Source: Sandaracinaceae bacterium
GTDB lineage: Bacteria > Myxococcota_A > Polyangia > Polyangiales > Sandaracinaceae
Direction of reading: 5' to 3'
Length of the DNA stretch: 64,000 bases
Assembly: GCA_019637095.1 (NCBI GenBank)
Contig: JAHBWG010000038.1
Coordinates: forward strand, 23,104 to 87,103
Shown here: piece after piece, positions 1-8,650 of the stretch
Layout: the number at the start of each line of letters is the position of its first letter
Position numbering within the stretch: the stretch's first letter is position 1
Notes under the pieces: model-generated
What the model saw: the letters and a program-made list of their open reading frames with translations, nothing else
Database searches by the model: none
Told to the model about the DNA's origin: nothing
Position numbers and translations under genes: made by a program

Positions 1-210
1 GACCACCGCCTCGTCGCGCACGTCCCCGACGATCAGCTCGAGGTTCGGGTGCCCGGCGAGCCCGGCCGCCTCGAGCCCGTTGCGCCGGAGGTTGTCGAGC
101 ACGCGCACGCGGTTGTGCGGGAGCAGGACGCGCGCGAGCGCCGTCCCGATGAACCCGGCGCCGCCGGTGAGCAGGAGGTGCGCGCCCGAGAGGATCGGCT
201 CGTCAGCCAT
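1..210 (-). CDS. NAD-dependent epimerase/dehydratase, N-terminal fragment (cut by window edge)
   Basis: These are the first 70 residues of an extended short-chain dehydrogenase/epimerase; the rest lies beyond the left edge. The ATG at 208-210 is followed by a hydrophobic strand and the dinucleotide-binding motif GGAGFIG (residues 16-22). VRVLDNL follows, where the Asp would hold the NAD ribose, then LIVGDVRD, the usual third strand. It is the last visible gene of a minus-strand run whose first two genes are glycosyltransferases, 51 bp away, so a sugar-nucleotide role in surface polysaccharide synthesis is likely. The substrate cannot be told from this fragment. Confidence 0.85.
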   Translation of the reverse strand, partial: MADEPILSGAHLLLTGGAGFIGTALARVLLPHNRVRVLDNLRRNGLEAAGLAGHPNLELIVGDVRDEAVV

Positions 211-261
211 CGGCCCGGTGTGATGCGCGATCCGCGCGGGCGGGGCAAGTACGCGGCACGT

Positions 262-1257
262 TCACTTGTACTCGATGAGCCGGTTGCGCCGCCCGCGCCA
301 GCGCGCGCCGTAGTACTTCAGCACGCCCTGCGCCTCGGCGAAGCGGCCCACCGTCACCGCCGCCGCGTAAGCGGCCGCATCGGTCGGCGCGCGCCCGCGC
401 CCGCGCACGTGGCGGTAGATCCGCGCGGCCTGCGCGGGATACGCGGCGAGGAGCCCGAGGCTCAGCCCGAGCGTCGGCACTGCGGCGCCGAGCGCGACCG
501 CCGGGACGAGCGCACCCCACAGCACGACGCGGCGCGTCTCCTTCACCCAGTGCCGCTCCGGCGGCGCGCCGTGCATCGCCGCGCCCTCCGCGAACGCGTG
601 GCCGGCGCGCACCGCGCGCAGCCAGAACTGGCGCGGGTGCGTCATCGCCGCGTCGTGCAGGGTCATCTCGGCGTCGAGCCGCTCGATGCGCCACCCGCGC
701 CCGCGCAGCCGCACGCAGAGCTCGGGCTCCTCGCCCGCGATCACGCTCGGATCGAACCCGCCGACCGAACGGAACGCCTCGACGCGCATCATCGCGTCGC
801 CGCCGCACGCGAGCGCCTCGCCGACCGGGGTGTCCCACTCGACGTCGATGATCCGGTTGAAGACGCTCGCCTCGGGGTGACGCTCCCGCCGCCGCCCGCA
901 GACGACCCCGAGCCGCGGCGAGCCCTCGAGCCGCGCGCGCGCGGTCGCGATCCAGCCATCGACGACCTCGCAGTCCCCGTCGACGAACTGCACGTAGCGC
1001 AGCGCCGGCGCGAGCTCCGTCAGCCGCGCGAAGCCCTCGTTGCGGGCGCGCGCCGCGGTGAACGGGCGCGCCATGTCGAGCTCGACGACGTCGGCCCCGA
1101 GCCCGCGGGCGCGCTCGACGCTCCCGTCCGTCGACGCGGAGTCCACGTAGACGACGCGCCCGACCGCGCCGCGCACGGACGCGAGGCAGCGCGCGAGGCG
1201 CTCGCCTTCGTTGCGCCCGATCGCGACGAGCCCGACGTCGTCCGCGCCGGCGCTCAG
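262..1257 (-). CDS. Family 2 glycosyltransferase with C-terminal membrane segment
   Basis: GT-A type glycosyltransferase of about 331 residues, probably adding a sugar to a cell-surface glycan at the inner membrane. The N-terminal strand VGLVAIGRNEGERL and VVYVDSASTDGS bind the nucleotide; FVDGDCEV carries the DxD metal motif; GGFDPSVIAGEEPEL is the acceptor-side ED motif. A hydrophobic stretch (VVLWGALVPAVALGAAV and following) near residues 245-275 suggests a membrane anchor. No ATG or GTG fits the N-terminus. The best start is a CTG at 1257 that overlaps the stop of the upstream glycosyltransferase as CTGA; the nearest in-frame GTG (about 1329) would add 24 Arg/Gly-rich residues. Function is secure, the start is not. 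Confidence 0.85.
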   Translation of the reverse strand: MSAGADDVGLVAIGRNEGERLARCLASVRGAVGRVVYVDSASTDGSVERARGLGADVVELDMARPFTAARARNEGFARLTELAPALRYVQFVDGDCEVVDGWIATARARLEGSPRLGVVCGRRRERHPEASVFNRIIDVEWDTPVGEALACGGDAMMRVEAFRSVGGFDPSVIAGEEPELCVRLRGRGWRIERLDAEMTLHDAAMTHPRQFWLRAVRAGHAFAEGAAMHGAPPERHWVKETRRVVLWGALVPAVALGAAVPTLGLSLGLLAAYPAQAARIYRHVRGRGRAPTDAAAYAAAVTVGRFAEAQGVLKYYGARWRGRRNRLIEYK

Positions 1258-2504
1258 GACCGACCTCCGCGCGCGCGGCGGGCCCGATCCACCGCCTCGT
1301 GCGTGCGCTCGGCGCGCCGCGCGTACCACGCGTCCGCGGCGTGGTACGCGGCCGCGTCGCACGCCCGCCGCGCCAGCTCGCCGAGCCGAGCGCGGTCGCG
1401 GTCGAGCGCGGCGAGCGCGTCGGCCGCCTCGAGCACGTCGTCGGGCAGGAGCGCGGTGGCGCGCTCGGCGCGCGCGCGCTCCTCGACGTAGGGGATCGGC
1501 GAGGCCACGAGCGGCAGGCCCGCGGCGTAGCCGTCGAAGATCATGCGCGGCGTGTCCTCGGCGGTCGGCGTGAAGAGGAGCCCGTCGAACGCCGCGAGCC
1601 GGCGGAGCAGCGCCGGGCCGTAGGTCGCGGTCCCCGTCAGCCGCACCGCGTCGGCGATCCCGAGGCTCGCGGCGAGCGCGGCGAGCCGCTGCTCTTCGGG
1701 GCCGGAGCCGATCACCTCGAGCTCGACGCGGGCTCCACGCGCGCGCGCGCGAGCGAGGATGCGCAGCGAGACGTCGACGCCCTTGCGGGCGACGAGCCGA
1801 CCGCAGTAGACGAAGCGCAGCGGGCGGTCCTCGCCGAGGGTCGCGAGGCGCCGCTCGACCTCGGCGCGATCGACGATCTCGTGCGAGAAGTACGAGGTGT
1901 CCTCGAACACGAGGAGGTTCTTCGCGTGCGGCGCGTACCGCCGCTCGAGCGTGCCGCTCTTGAGGAGCGTCAGGTCCGCGCGGCGCACGCACCAACGGCA
2001 GAGCGGCTCGAACGCCGCCGTGTAGACGCGGGCGCGCGCGCGCGGCACGCGGCCGGGCCTCGCGAGCTGCGGCACCTGCACCACGACGTCGGTGTCCTGC
2101 ACGAAGACCGTCGGCACGCCGCGCCGGCTCGCCATCGCGAACGCCATCCCGGTCAGCGGGCGGTGGAGCTCGTCGAGGCCCGAGTGGACGACCTCGGCGG
2201 TGCGGAGCGCGTCCGCGAGCGTCGCGCGGAGCGGGCGCGCCTCTCGCGACCAGAAGTGACGAGCGCGCACGCGCGCGTCGTAGAGCGTCTGCGCGCGCAC
2301 CGACGCGACGCCTTCGAGCGGCTCGAGCCGCTGCTCCTTGGCCTCCTCGGCGTCGACGGGCAGCCACGGCGAGAGCAAGACGAGGTCGCCATAGCGACCG
2401 CCGAGCGAGTCGCGGAGCAGCTCGACGGCGCGCCGCCAGTCCGTCTGGATCGAGACTTGGGGGCCGTCGCGGAAGAGCGGCACCCCGATCGGGATGACGT
2501 ACAT
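1254..2504 (-). CDS. Family 1 (GT-B) glycosyltransferase
   Basis: A 416-residue GT-B glycosyltransferase, probably retaining and using a nucleotide sugar. The C-terminal half has the family signature: FVYCGRLVARKGVDVSLRIL, VELEVIGSGPEEQRL, VRLTGTATYGPALLRRL and TPTAEDTPRMIFDGYAAGLP, which corresponds to the donor-binding Glu-rich loop. The ATG at 2504 is the only good start. It is the first gene of a three-gene minus-strand unit (GT-B, GT2, epimerase) and overlaps the GT2 gene by 4 nt, indicating translational coupling. The acceptor is unknown; lipopolysaccharide or exopolysaccharide assembly is the likely setting. Confidence 0.88.
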   Translation of the reverse strand: MYVIPIGVPLFRDGPQVSIQTDWRRAVELLRDSLGGRYGDLVLLSPWLPVDAEEAKEQRLEPLEGVASVRAQTLYDARVRARHFWSREARPLRATLADALRTAEVVHSGLDELHRPLTGMAFAMASRRGVPTVFVQDTDVVVQVPQLARPGRVPRARARVYTAAFEPLCRWCVRRADLTLLKSGTLERRYAPHAKNLLVFEDTSYFSHEIVDRAEVERRLATLGEDRPLRFVYCGRLVARKGVDVSLRILARARARGARVELEVIGSGPEEQRLAALAASLGIADAVRLTGTATYGPALLRRLAAFDGLLFTPTAEDTPRMIFDGYAAGLPLVASPIPYVEERARAERATALLPDDVLEAADALAALDRDRARLGELARRACDAAAYHAADAWYARRAERTHEAVDRARRARGGRS

Positions 2505-2516
2505 GGGAGGGGCGCG

Positions 2517-2522
2517 AGGCTA
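2517..2522 (-). promoter_or_regulatory. -10-like TAGCCT before the GT-B gene
   Basis: The minus strand reads TAGCCT ending 12 nt before the ATG at 2504. It lies in the 152 bp divergent gap shared with pspA. Confidence 0.4.
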
Positions 2523-2656
2523 GCACGCGGCCCGACGCGCGCTTCCCGGTGGAAGGAGCCGCGCACTTCACGCGTTGGACCGCGCGAGCCATCCTTTACA
2601 AAGCCGCTCGCCCCGTGAAAGGCTCGGGGCCCGAACCGCGTAGGGATCAACGAACC

Positions 2657-3322
2657 ATGGGCATCTTCAGCCGCTTCAACCGCGTCCTCAAGTCGAACCT
2701 CAACTCGTTGATGGACAAGGCCGAGGATCCCGCCAAGCTCATCGACCAGACCATCCGCGAGATGGAGTCGGAGCTCAAGAACGCGAAGAAGGAGCTCGTC
2801 TCGACCCTCGGGACGGCCAAGCGCCTCGACAAGAAGAAGGCGGAGCTCGAGGACGAGGTCGCGCGCTGGGAGGACAAGGCGGTGCTCGCGCTCAAGGCGG
2901 GCGACGAGCCGCTCGCGCGCGAGGCGCTCAAGCTCAAGCAGAAGGCGGCTCGCGACGCGGAGGAGGCAGCGAACCGCGCGGCGGAGGCGGAGAAGGCGGC
3001 CTTCGAGATGAAGGACACGCTCGACGAGATCGAGCGCAAGATCGACGACCTCAAGGCGCGCAAGGGCACCCTCGCGGCGAAGGTCCGGCGCGCGCGCCAG
3101 GATCCGAACGACGCGGTCAGCGGCCGCGGCGGCGCCATCGGCGACCTCGAGCGGCTCGCCGGGCGCATCGACCAGCTGGAGTCCGAGGTCGAGGTGCACG
3201 ACGTGCTCGACGACCCGAAGGACCGCGACATCGACGCGCGCTTCCGCGCGCTCGAGCGCCAGCAGGGCCGCACCAACGTCGACGACGAGCTCGACGCGCT
3301 CAAGCGTCGCCTCGACGGCTGA
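2657..3322 (+). CDS. pspA: PspA/IM30 family membrane-stress protein
   Basis: A 221-residue, almost entirely helical coiled-coil protein of the PspA/IM30/Vipp1 (bacterial ESCRT-III) family, which binds and stabilises the inner membrane under stress. The start MGIFSRFNRVLKSNLNSL is the typical amphipathic membrane-binding helix, followed by DPAKLIDQTIREMESEL and long heptads rich in Lys, Glu and Ala. The ATG at 2657 is preferred over more upstream in-frame starts because the family helix begins there. It is probably co-transcribed with the next gene, 11 nt downstream. No pspF, pspB or pspC is nearby, so any Psp regulation differs from the enterobacterial scheme. Confidence 0.93.
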   Translation: MGIFSRFNRVLKSNLNSLMDKAEDPAKLIDQTIREMESELKNAKKELVSTLGTAKRLDKKKAELEDEVARWEDKAVLALKAGDEPLAREALKLKQKAARDAEEAANRAAEAEKAAFEMKDTLDEIERKIDDLKARKGTLAAKVRRARQDPNDAVSGRGGAIGDLERLAGRIDQLESEVEVHDVLDDPKDRDIDARFRALERQQGRTNVDDELDALKRRLDG

Positions 3323-3333
3323 CCGCGAGGAGC

Positions 3334-6300
3334 GTGGCGGAGCTCCTCGTCCTCTGGCACCGGTGGCTCCCGCGGCGAGCCGACGAGACGCGCGAGCCGA
3401 TCGCCGTCGCGGCGTGGCGCCGCACGGTGGCCGCGCGCCTCGCGGCCGGTGGCGGCGAGGTCGTGCCCGCGATCGGCGCCGCGATCGTCGCGACCTTCGA
3501 TCCCGCCGAGTGCGCGGACGCGGTCGAGATCGCGCTCGACCTGCTCGACGAGGCGGAGGCCGCGGACATCGACGTCGCGCTCGCCGCCGCGCTCGGCGTG
3601 GTGCACGCGCACGAGGACGGACCGATCGGCGACGCGTTCGAGCGCGCGCAGCAGCTCGCGAACCGCGCCCGCGCGGGGGAGCTCGTCCTCGACGCGCACG
3701 TGCGCGACGCCGTGCGCGAGGAGTTCCTGTTCGGGCGGCAGGTCGCGGGGGCGTGGCGCGGCACGACGGTCGACCGCGACAACCCGCGCCGTGTGGAGAC
3801 CGCCGACGCGATCGCGGACCTCCCCGTGGCCCGGTTCCCGCCGATCGGCGCGCCGCTCGTCGCGGAGATGGCCCTGCACCTCGACACCGCGACGGCCCGC
3901 ACCTTCATCCTGCGCGGCCCCGTCGGCGCCGGAGCCGCCGAGCTCGTCGCGGAGCTCGCCCGAGAGCAGGGCGACGCACGCATCCTCGAGCTCGGCGCGG
4001 CGCCCGGAGGGGTGGTCCCGCTCGCGAGCCTGCGCTTCGCGCTCTCCCGGCAGCACGGCTCGCCCGAGGGCGTCCACGCGGCGGCGCGGGCGGCCGGGGC
4101 CTCGCCGACCCACGCCGAGACCCTCGCGCGCGTCGCGGACGGCGCGCTCCCCGACCACGCCTCCGTCGCCGCCGCGCTCGCGGCGCTGCTCGCCGGCACG
4201 CCGCCCGCGTGGACCGTGCTCAGCCCCCTGAGTCAGATCGACGCCGCGAGCCTCGCCGTTCTGCTCGAGGCGCGCGAGCGCTGCGACTTCGTGATCTTCG
4301 GCCGCCTCCCGACCGAGGCGCCGCTCCCGACGCCGCTCGCCGCGCTCGCCGAGCCCGTCGTCGAGCACGTGATCCCGGCCCTCAAGACCGCGGACGCGCG
4401 GCTCGTCGCCGAGCAGATCCTCGGCCCGAGCACCGATCCCGACGTCGCGCGCCAGGTCGCGGTGCTCGGCGGCGACACGGTGATCGGCGTCGTCGAGGCC
4501 GCGCGCACCCTCATCGCGACGGGCGAGGTGGTGCGCGGCGATGGGGACGCGTTCGTCTGGCGCGCGGGGCCGCGCCGCGGCGTCGACATGATCTCGACCG
4601 ACGAGCTGCTGTCCGAGCGCATCGACCTGCTCGACGGCGAAGCGCGCCAGGTGCTCGAGACGCTCTGCGTCGCGCCGGACGGCGCGGCGCGCGACCTGAT
4701 CGAGTCGGTGGCGGCGCGCGACGGGATCGGGCCCGCGACGTTCGACCGCAGCCTCGAGCGCCTGGTGAAGGAGGCGTTCGCGCGCGACGAGGCGCGCCCG
4801 CGACCGACCTCGAGCCTGCTCCGCTGGCGGATGCTCGAGCTGATCCCGGCCGCGCGCTCGATGGAGCTCCACCGGTTCGTCGGCGAGGCGCTCGCGGCGC
4901 ACCCGCACGAGCACGCGCCGCTGCGCGCCGAGCTCGCCTACTACCTCGTGGAGGGCGGACGCCACGAGGAGGGGCGCCCGCTCGCCGCCGCCGCGGTCGA
5001 GGCGCTCGTCGAGGCCGGCTACCGCCGCGCCGCGACGCACCTCTCGAGCTGGATCGCGAGCACGACGGCCGAGTCCGCCGAGGGCGGCGCCGCGCGTCCG
5101 ACGCCGGTCCCCCCCGCCGCGGAGGCCCGCGACGAGGGTCCGGCCTCGAACGAGCTCGCGCTCGGAGAGCTGCTCGACGAGCTCGCGGAGGAGCCGCGGC
5201 GGACGACGACCCCGCCCCCGCGCGCGGCGCTCCCGCGGGAGGAGCGCGATCTGCGCTCGAGCGAGCCCGCGCTCGACGCGCTGCTCGACGAGATCGCCGC
5301 CGCCGCGCCCCCCCCGCCCGCCGCCGACGTGGCGCGCGCGCCGTCCTCCCCGCCGCGTCCCCCGACCTCGGCGCCCGTCGGTCGACCCTCGACCGCGCCG
5401 CCGCCGCCGCCGAGCCGGCGCGCGACGTCCGCGCCCCCGGCGGCGCGGACGCCGCCGCCGCCCCGCTCGGATCGGCCTCGACCACCGCCACCGCCACCCC
5501 GCCGCCCGCTCCCGCCGCTCCCGCCCGCGCACGAGATCGTCGAGCTGTCGGCGGACGAGGTCGAGCTCTTCGACGAAGCGAGCGGGGCGAACGAGCGCCT
5601 CGAGCTCGACCTCGACGGCTTGCGCTCCTCCCCCGAGGTCCCGCTCGGGCGCGCGGTCGTCGACGAGACGGCCGAGCATCCCGCGCTCCCCGCCGGCGTC
5701 GCCGCAGGTCCGCTCGAGCTGTCGGGCCTCCGATCGAGCGACTGGCCCGCCGACGAGGAGGAGGGCGAAGGCTGGCTCGACCACGTCGCGCCCACGGCCG
5801 CCGGCGCGCGCGCGGACGACGCGGGCGCAGCAGACGACGACGACGCGGGGGAGCCCGACTCGGACGAGACGATGCTCACCGACGCGGCGGAGCTGATGGC
5901 CGCGCTGCGCGCCGCGCCCGCGGCGAGCGGCGACGGTCCACCGACCGTCGAGCTCGAGCCGCCGAGCGACGGCGCGACCAATGTGGGGCCGGCGCCGGAG
6001 CGCTCGTTCGTCGAGGAGGCGACCCAGCTCATGCGCGCGGGCGCGTTCGACGCGCTCGATCGCGCGATCCAGCGCGCGGTCGCCGAGGGCGCGGATCTCG
6101 CCGCGATCGGGCGCGTGCGCGCGATCGCGCAGCTCGCGCGCGGGGAGGTCGCGCAGGCGAAGGCGAGCCTCGACGACGCCCGCGCCCGCGGCCGCGACGA
6201 CCGCGCCGAGCGCGGCCGCTACGAGCTCGCGATGGCCCTCTTGAGCTTGCGCTCCGGCGACGCGATCGAGGGCGTGCGCCGCGGCCTCGGCGCGCTCGCC

Positions 6301-6414
6301 TGCGCGCGCGGGCTCGGCGACGCCCGCGGGGAGGAGGCGGCGCTCAAGACCTTGGCGGCGTGCTACCGCGCGCTCGGTCGCGACGCCGACGCGGAGCGCC
6401 TCGACCATGTGTGA
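3334..6414 (+). CDS. Large regulatory protein: degenerate nucleotide-cyclase-like domain, ATPase-like module, Pro-rich linker, TPR tail
   Basis: A 1026-residue cytoplasmic protein. Residues about 1-125 resemble a class III cyclase homology domain (VVPAIGAAIVATFDPAECA, LGVVHAHEDGPIGDAFERAQ) but lack the metal-binding Asp residues. Residues about 150-500 resemble the AAA/STAND ATPase that follows such domains in myxobacteria, with the P-loop reduced to LRGPVGAGAAEL, which lacks the catalytic Lys-Ser/Thr. A Pro/Ala/acidic low-complexity linker covers about 590-870. The tail from about 885 contains TPR-like helices. GTG start at 3334 with GAGGAG just upstream. It sits between pspA and a lipoprotein gene (8 nt overlap). 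Probably a scaffold or non-catalytic sensor; no function is known to me. Confidence 0.7.
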   Translation: MAELLVLWHRWLPRRADETREPIAVAAWRRTVAARLAAGGGEVVPAIGAAIVATFDPAECADAVEIALDLLDEAEAADIDVALAAALGVVHAHEDGPIGDAFERAQQLANRARAGELVLDAHVRDAVREEFLFGRQVAGAWRGTTVDRDNPRRVETADAIADLPVARFPPIGAPLVAEMALHLDTATARTFILRGPVGAGAAELVAELAREQGDARILELGAAPGGVVPLASLRFALSRQHGSPEGVHAAARAAGASPTHAETLARVADGALPDHASVAAALAALLAGTPPAWTVLSPLSQIDAASLAVLLEARERCDFVIFGRLPTEAPLPTPLAALAEPVVEHVIPALKTADARLVAEQILGPSTDPDVARQVAVLGGDTVIGVVEAARTLIATGEVVRGDGDAFVWRAGPRRGVDMISTDELLSERIDLLDGEARQVLETLCVAPDGAARDLIESVAARDGIGPATFDRSLERLVKEAFARDEARPRPTSSLLRWRMLELIPAARSMELHRFVGEALAAHPHEHAPLRAELAYYLVEGGRHEEGRPLAAAAVEALVEAGYRRAATHLSSWIASTTAESAEGGAARPTPVPPAAEARDEGPASNELALGELLDELAEEPRRTTTPPPRAALPREERDLRSSEPALDALLDEIAAAAPPPPAADVARAPSSPPRPPTSAPVGRPSTAPPPPPSRRATSAPPAARTPPPPRSDRPRPPPPPPRRPLPPLPPAHEIVELSADEVELFDEASGANERLELDLDGLRSSPEVPLGRAVVDETAEHPALPAGVAAGPLELSGLRSSDWPADEEEGEGWLDHVAPTAAGARADDAGAADDDDAGEPDSDETMLTDAAELMAALRAAPAASGDGPPTVELEPPSDGATNVGPAPERSFVEEATQLMRAGAFDALDRAIQRAVAEGADLAAIGRVRAIAQLARGEVAQAKASLDDARARGRDDRAERGRYELAMALLSLRSGDAIEGVRRGLGALACARGLGDARGEEAALKTLAACYRALGRDADAERLDHV

Positions 6415-6904
6415 GCGCGCCGCGCTCGCCGCGCTCGCGCTCGCCGTGGGCTGCGCCGACCCGTGCGCCGACCTCGACGCGCCGGCGCTCGCGCTCGGCT
6501 CCTCCGACGCCGCCGCGACGCGCTTCGAGCCGTTCGAGGACGGGGCGCCGCTCCCGCTCGTCGCGGGGCCGCAAGGCGGCATGCACGTCTGGCTGAGCCT
6601 GCGGCTCACCGGCCTGTGCATGGAGCACGTCCGCGTCGAGCGCCGCATCGTCGACGACGCGACGGAGGAGATCGTCGAGCTGCAGCGCGGGCCGCTGCGC
6701 TTCGTCGAGGGCGACGCGCCCGACACCTGGGTCACCGCGGGCGCGATCCCCATGATCCTGTGCCCGACGACCCGCTCCGTCGTCGGCGAGCGCTTCCGCT
6801 TCGCCGTCCGCGCCGAGGACTCGCTCGGCCGCTCCGCCGTCTCGATGCGCCCGTTCGTCGCCGCGTGTGTCGAGGGCGCCTGCGAGCTCTGCGACCCGCT
6901 GTGA
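6407..6904 (+). CDS. Small putative lipoprotein
   Basis: A 165-residue protein of unknown function. The N-terminus has a short hydrophobic segment ending in the lipobox LAVGC (Cys16), so it is probably lipidated and exported. The mature part is Cys-containing (pairs near LTGLCMEHVRV, MILCPTT and CVEGACELCDPL at the C-terminus), suggesting disulfides in the periplasm. It overlaps the preceding large regulator by 8 nt, so the two are translationally coupled. I recognise no domain. The stop is only 15 nt from the stop of the convergent GGDEF gene. Confidence 0.7.
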   Translation: MCERAALAALALAVGCADPCADLDAPALALGSSDAAATRFEPFEDGAPLPLVAGPQGGMHVWLSLRLTGLCMEHVRVERRIVDDATEEIVELQRGPLRFVEGDAPDTWVTAGAIPMILCPTTRSVVGERFRFAVRAEDSLGRSAVSMRPFVAACVEGACELCDPL

Positions 6905-6919
6905 AGGCGCGGAAGACCG

Positions 6920-7840
6920 TCACTCCGGCGCGGTGACGACGCGGTTGCGGCCTTCTTGCTTGGCGCGATAGAGCGCGCGATCGGCGCGCTCGACCAGCGC
7001 CTCGACGGTGTCGTCCGCGCGCGCCGCGGCGACGCCGACGCTCACGCTCACGGGGATCACGCGCCCGTCGTGGACGAAGCGCGCCGCCGCGGTCGCGGCC
7101 CGGATGCGCTCGCCGAGGCTCGCCGCGTGCGCGAGCGACGTGCTCCGGCAGAGGATCGCGAACTCCTCTCCGCCGTAGCGCGCGAAGAGATCCTCGCGCC
7201 GGACCATCGCCTGCGCGAGCTCCGCGAACGTCGCGAGCACGTAGTCGCCGCCGAGGTGCCCGTACGTGTCGTTGACGACCTTGAAGTAGTCGAGGTCGAG
7301 CAAGAGCACGGAGAGCGGCGTGCCGTGCCGCCGCGCGTGGGACAGATCGGCGTCGAGGCGGTCGTCGAGCGCGCGGCGGTTGTAGAGCTTGGTCAGCGGA
7401 TCGCGCAGCGCGGCCTCGTAGAGCTCCTCCTGGAAGCGCGCCTGCGCCTCGTCCTGGAGCGAGAACTTCAGGAGCAGGTTCACGCCCACCTGGATCTGAT
7501 CGCCGTCCGAGAGCGCGCGCGGCTCGGTGACCCGCAGGCCGTTGACGAGCGTCCCGTTCGTCGAGCCGAGGTCCTCGACGTGGACACGCCCCTCGACCTT
7601 GCGGAGGCGCGCGTGCATGCGCGAGACGCCGTCGCCGTGGAGCTGGAGGTCCGCGCTCGGGCTGCGGCCGATCGTCAGCTCCTCGCCGACGCGCATCGTG
7701 CGCCCGACCGCGTCGCCCGCGTACACGATGAGGTAGGGCTGCGCGTTCGCCTTCGCCGCGCCGACCGCGGCGGCGACGGTGCGCAGGTCGAGCTGCACCG
7801 TGCCCTCGTCCTCCCAGTCGTCGTCGTCGTCGGACCCCAT
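6920..7840 (-). CDS. FHA-GGDEF diguanylate cyclase
   Basis: A 306-residue protein that makes cyclic di-GMP from two GTP, coupled to a phosphothreonine-binding FHA domain. FHA: LTIGRSPSADLQLHGDGVSR and LGSTNGTLVNG (about 55-125). GGDEF: DPLTKLYNRRALD, LDLDYFKVVNDTYGH and the active site ARYGGEEFAIL. RRED lies five residues before GGEEF, a complete RxxD inhibitory site for product feedback. The ATG at 7840 starts an acidic leader (MGSDDDDDWEDEGT). The FHA domain links this cyclase to Ser/Thr kinases such as those encoded at 16970 and 24864, but the partner is inference. Confidence 0.93.
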   Translation of the reverse strand: MGSDDDDDWEDEGTVQLDLRTVAAAVGAAKANAQPYLIVYAGDAVGRTMRVGEELTIGRSPSADLQLHGDGVSRMHARLRKVEGRVHVEDLGSTNGTLVNGLRVTEPRALSDGDQIQVGVNLLLKFSLQDEAQARFQEELYEAALRDPLTKLYNRRALDDRLDADLSHARRHGTPLSVLLLDLDYFKVVNDTYGHLGGDYVLATFAELAQAMVRREDLFARYGGEEFAILCRSTSLAHAASLGERIRAATAAARFVHDGRVIPVSVSVGVAAARADDTVEALVERADRALYRAKQEGRNRVVTAPE

Positions 7841-7848
7841 CCCCTGCG

Positions 7849-7854
7849 ACTCTA
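7849..7854 (-). promoter_or_regulatory. -10-like TAGAGT before the FHA-GGDEF gene
   Basis: The minus strand reads TAGAGT ending 8 nt before the ATG at 7840, in the 16 nt gap behind the upstream gene. Confidence 0.4.
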
Positions 7855-7856
7855 GC

Positions 7857-8630
7857 TCACTCCGGCGGCGGTGCGGCAGCCGGCGTGAAGCGGTAGCGGA
7901 GCACCGCCTCGAAGTCCTGCGGGCCGGTGACGCGGGGCCCGGACAGGAGGCCGACCCGATCGGAGACGCAGCGCGCCGCGGGCTCGAACGGGACCGACGC
8001 GGGCACCAGGAGGCCGGTGAGCCGGACCGATCCGTCGGGCGCGAGCCGCGCGCGCACGACGAGCTCGGCGGGCTCGCCGCTCGCGCCCGCGCCCGGGATG
8101 CACGCGAGCAGCGCCCCGCGCCGCGCCACGACGCGCCGCGCGAGCTCCTCGGGCGCGGGGGGCGGACCGGGGACCGCGAGGCGGTACGCGTGCTCGATCT
8201 TCTGGCGGCGTCCGGGGAACGGCCGCAGGTGCGGGCGAACGACGCGCGTGACCTGCGCGGCGAGGCAGGCGTGGAGGCGCGCGAGGTTGAGGCGTGCCCG
8301 CGGCGCGGCGGACGCGTCGGTCCGGCCGGCGAGTTCGGGCACCTCGAGCGTGTGGCGTCCGTCGGGCTCGAGCCACACCCGCAGCCGCAGGCGCGGCCGC
8401 GGGCCCGCGCCATCCCACGGCTCGTGCGTGTCGGCGCAGCGCTGGACCTCGGGCGCGAGGCCTCGGAGCGCCGCCCGCACCTCGGCGACGCGCGGCGGCC
8501 CCGGCGCGCGCGGGCCGACGATCACGCGCGGCGTCGCGCTCGTCGGCGGCGGGACGCGGCGCCGCGGCTGGGCCGACGCGGGCGCGGCGAGCACCAAGAG
8601 CGCGGCGAGGGAGACGAGCGCGACCCGCAT
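7857..8630 (-). CDS. Secreted protein with two AgmX/PglI (TonB-C-like) domains
   Basis: A 257-residue exported protein with signal peptide MRVALVSLAALLVLAAPASA. Two similar units follow. The first (about 45-130) has a helix with RCADTHEP and strands LRLRVWLEPDGRHTLEVPE. The second (about 160-257) has ALLACIPGAG, ELVVRARLAPDGSVRLTGLLV, a CVSD helix and a final AVLRYRF strand. This pattern (helix with a single Cys, then a strand with xPDGxV) matches the AgmX/PglI C-terminal domain, common in Myxococcota gliding and envelope proteins. Role unknown. Start ATG at 8630, a TACCCT hexamer lies 7 nt upstream. Confidence 0.7.
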   Translation of the reverse strand: MRVALVSLAALLVLAAPASAQPRRRVPPPTSATPRVIVGPRAPGPPRVAEVRAALRGLAPEVQRCADTHEPWDGAGPRPRLRLRVWLEPDGRHTLEVPELAGRTDASAAPRARLNLARLHACLAAQVTRVVRPHLRPFPGRRQKIEHAYRLAVPGPPPAPEELARRVVARRGALLACIPGAGASGEPAELVVRARLAPDGSVRLTGLLVPASVPFEPAARCVSDRVGLLSGPRVTGPQDFEAVLRYRFTPAAAPPPE

Positions 8631-8637
8631 CGCCCGC

Positions 8638-8643
8638 AGGGTA
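8638..8643 (-). promoter_or_regulatory. -10-like TACCCT before the AgmX/PglI-like gene
   Basis: The minus strand reads TACCCT ending 7 nt before the ATG at 8630, in the 20 nt gap after the desaturase stop. Confidence 0.45.
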
Positions 8644-8650
8644 GAGCGTT

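Noticed and set aside
2647..6753. 1368-codon antisense reading frame opposite the regulator and PspA
   Set aside because: It is His/Arg/Ala-rich low complexity, a shadow of high-GC third positions; the plus-strand genes have clear domains.
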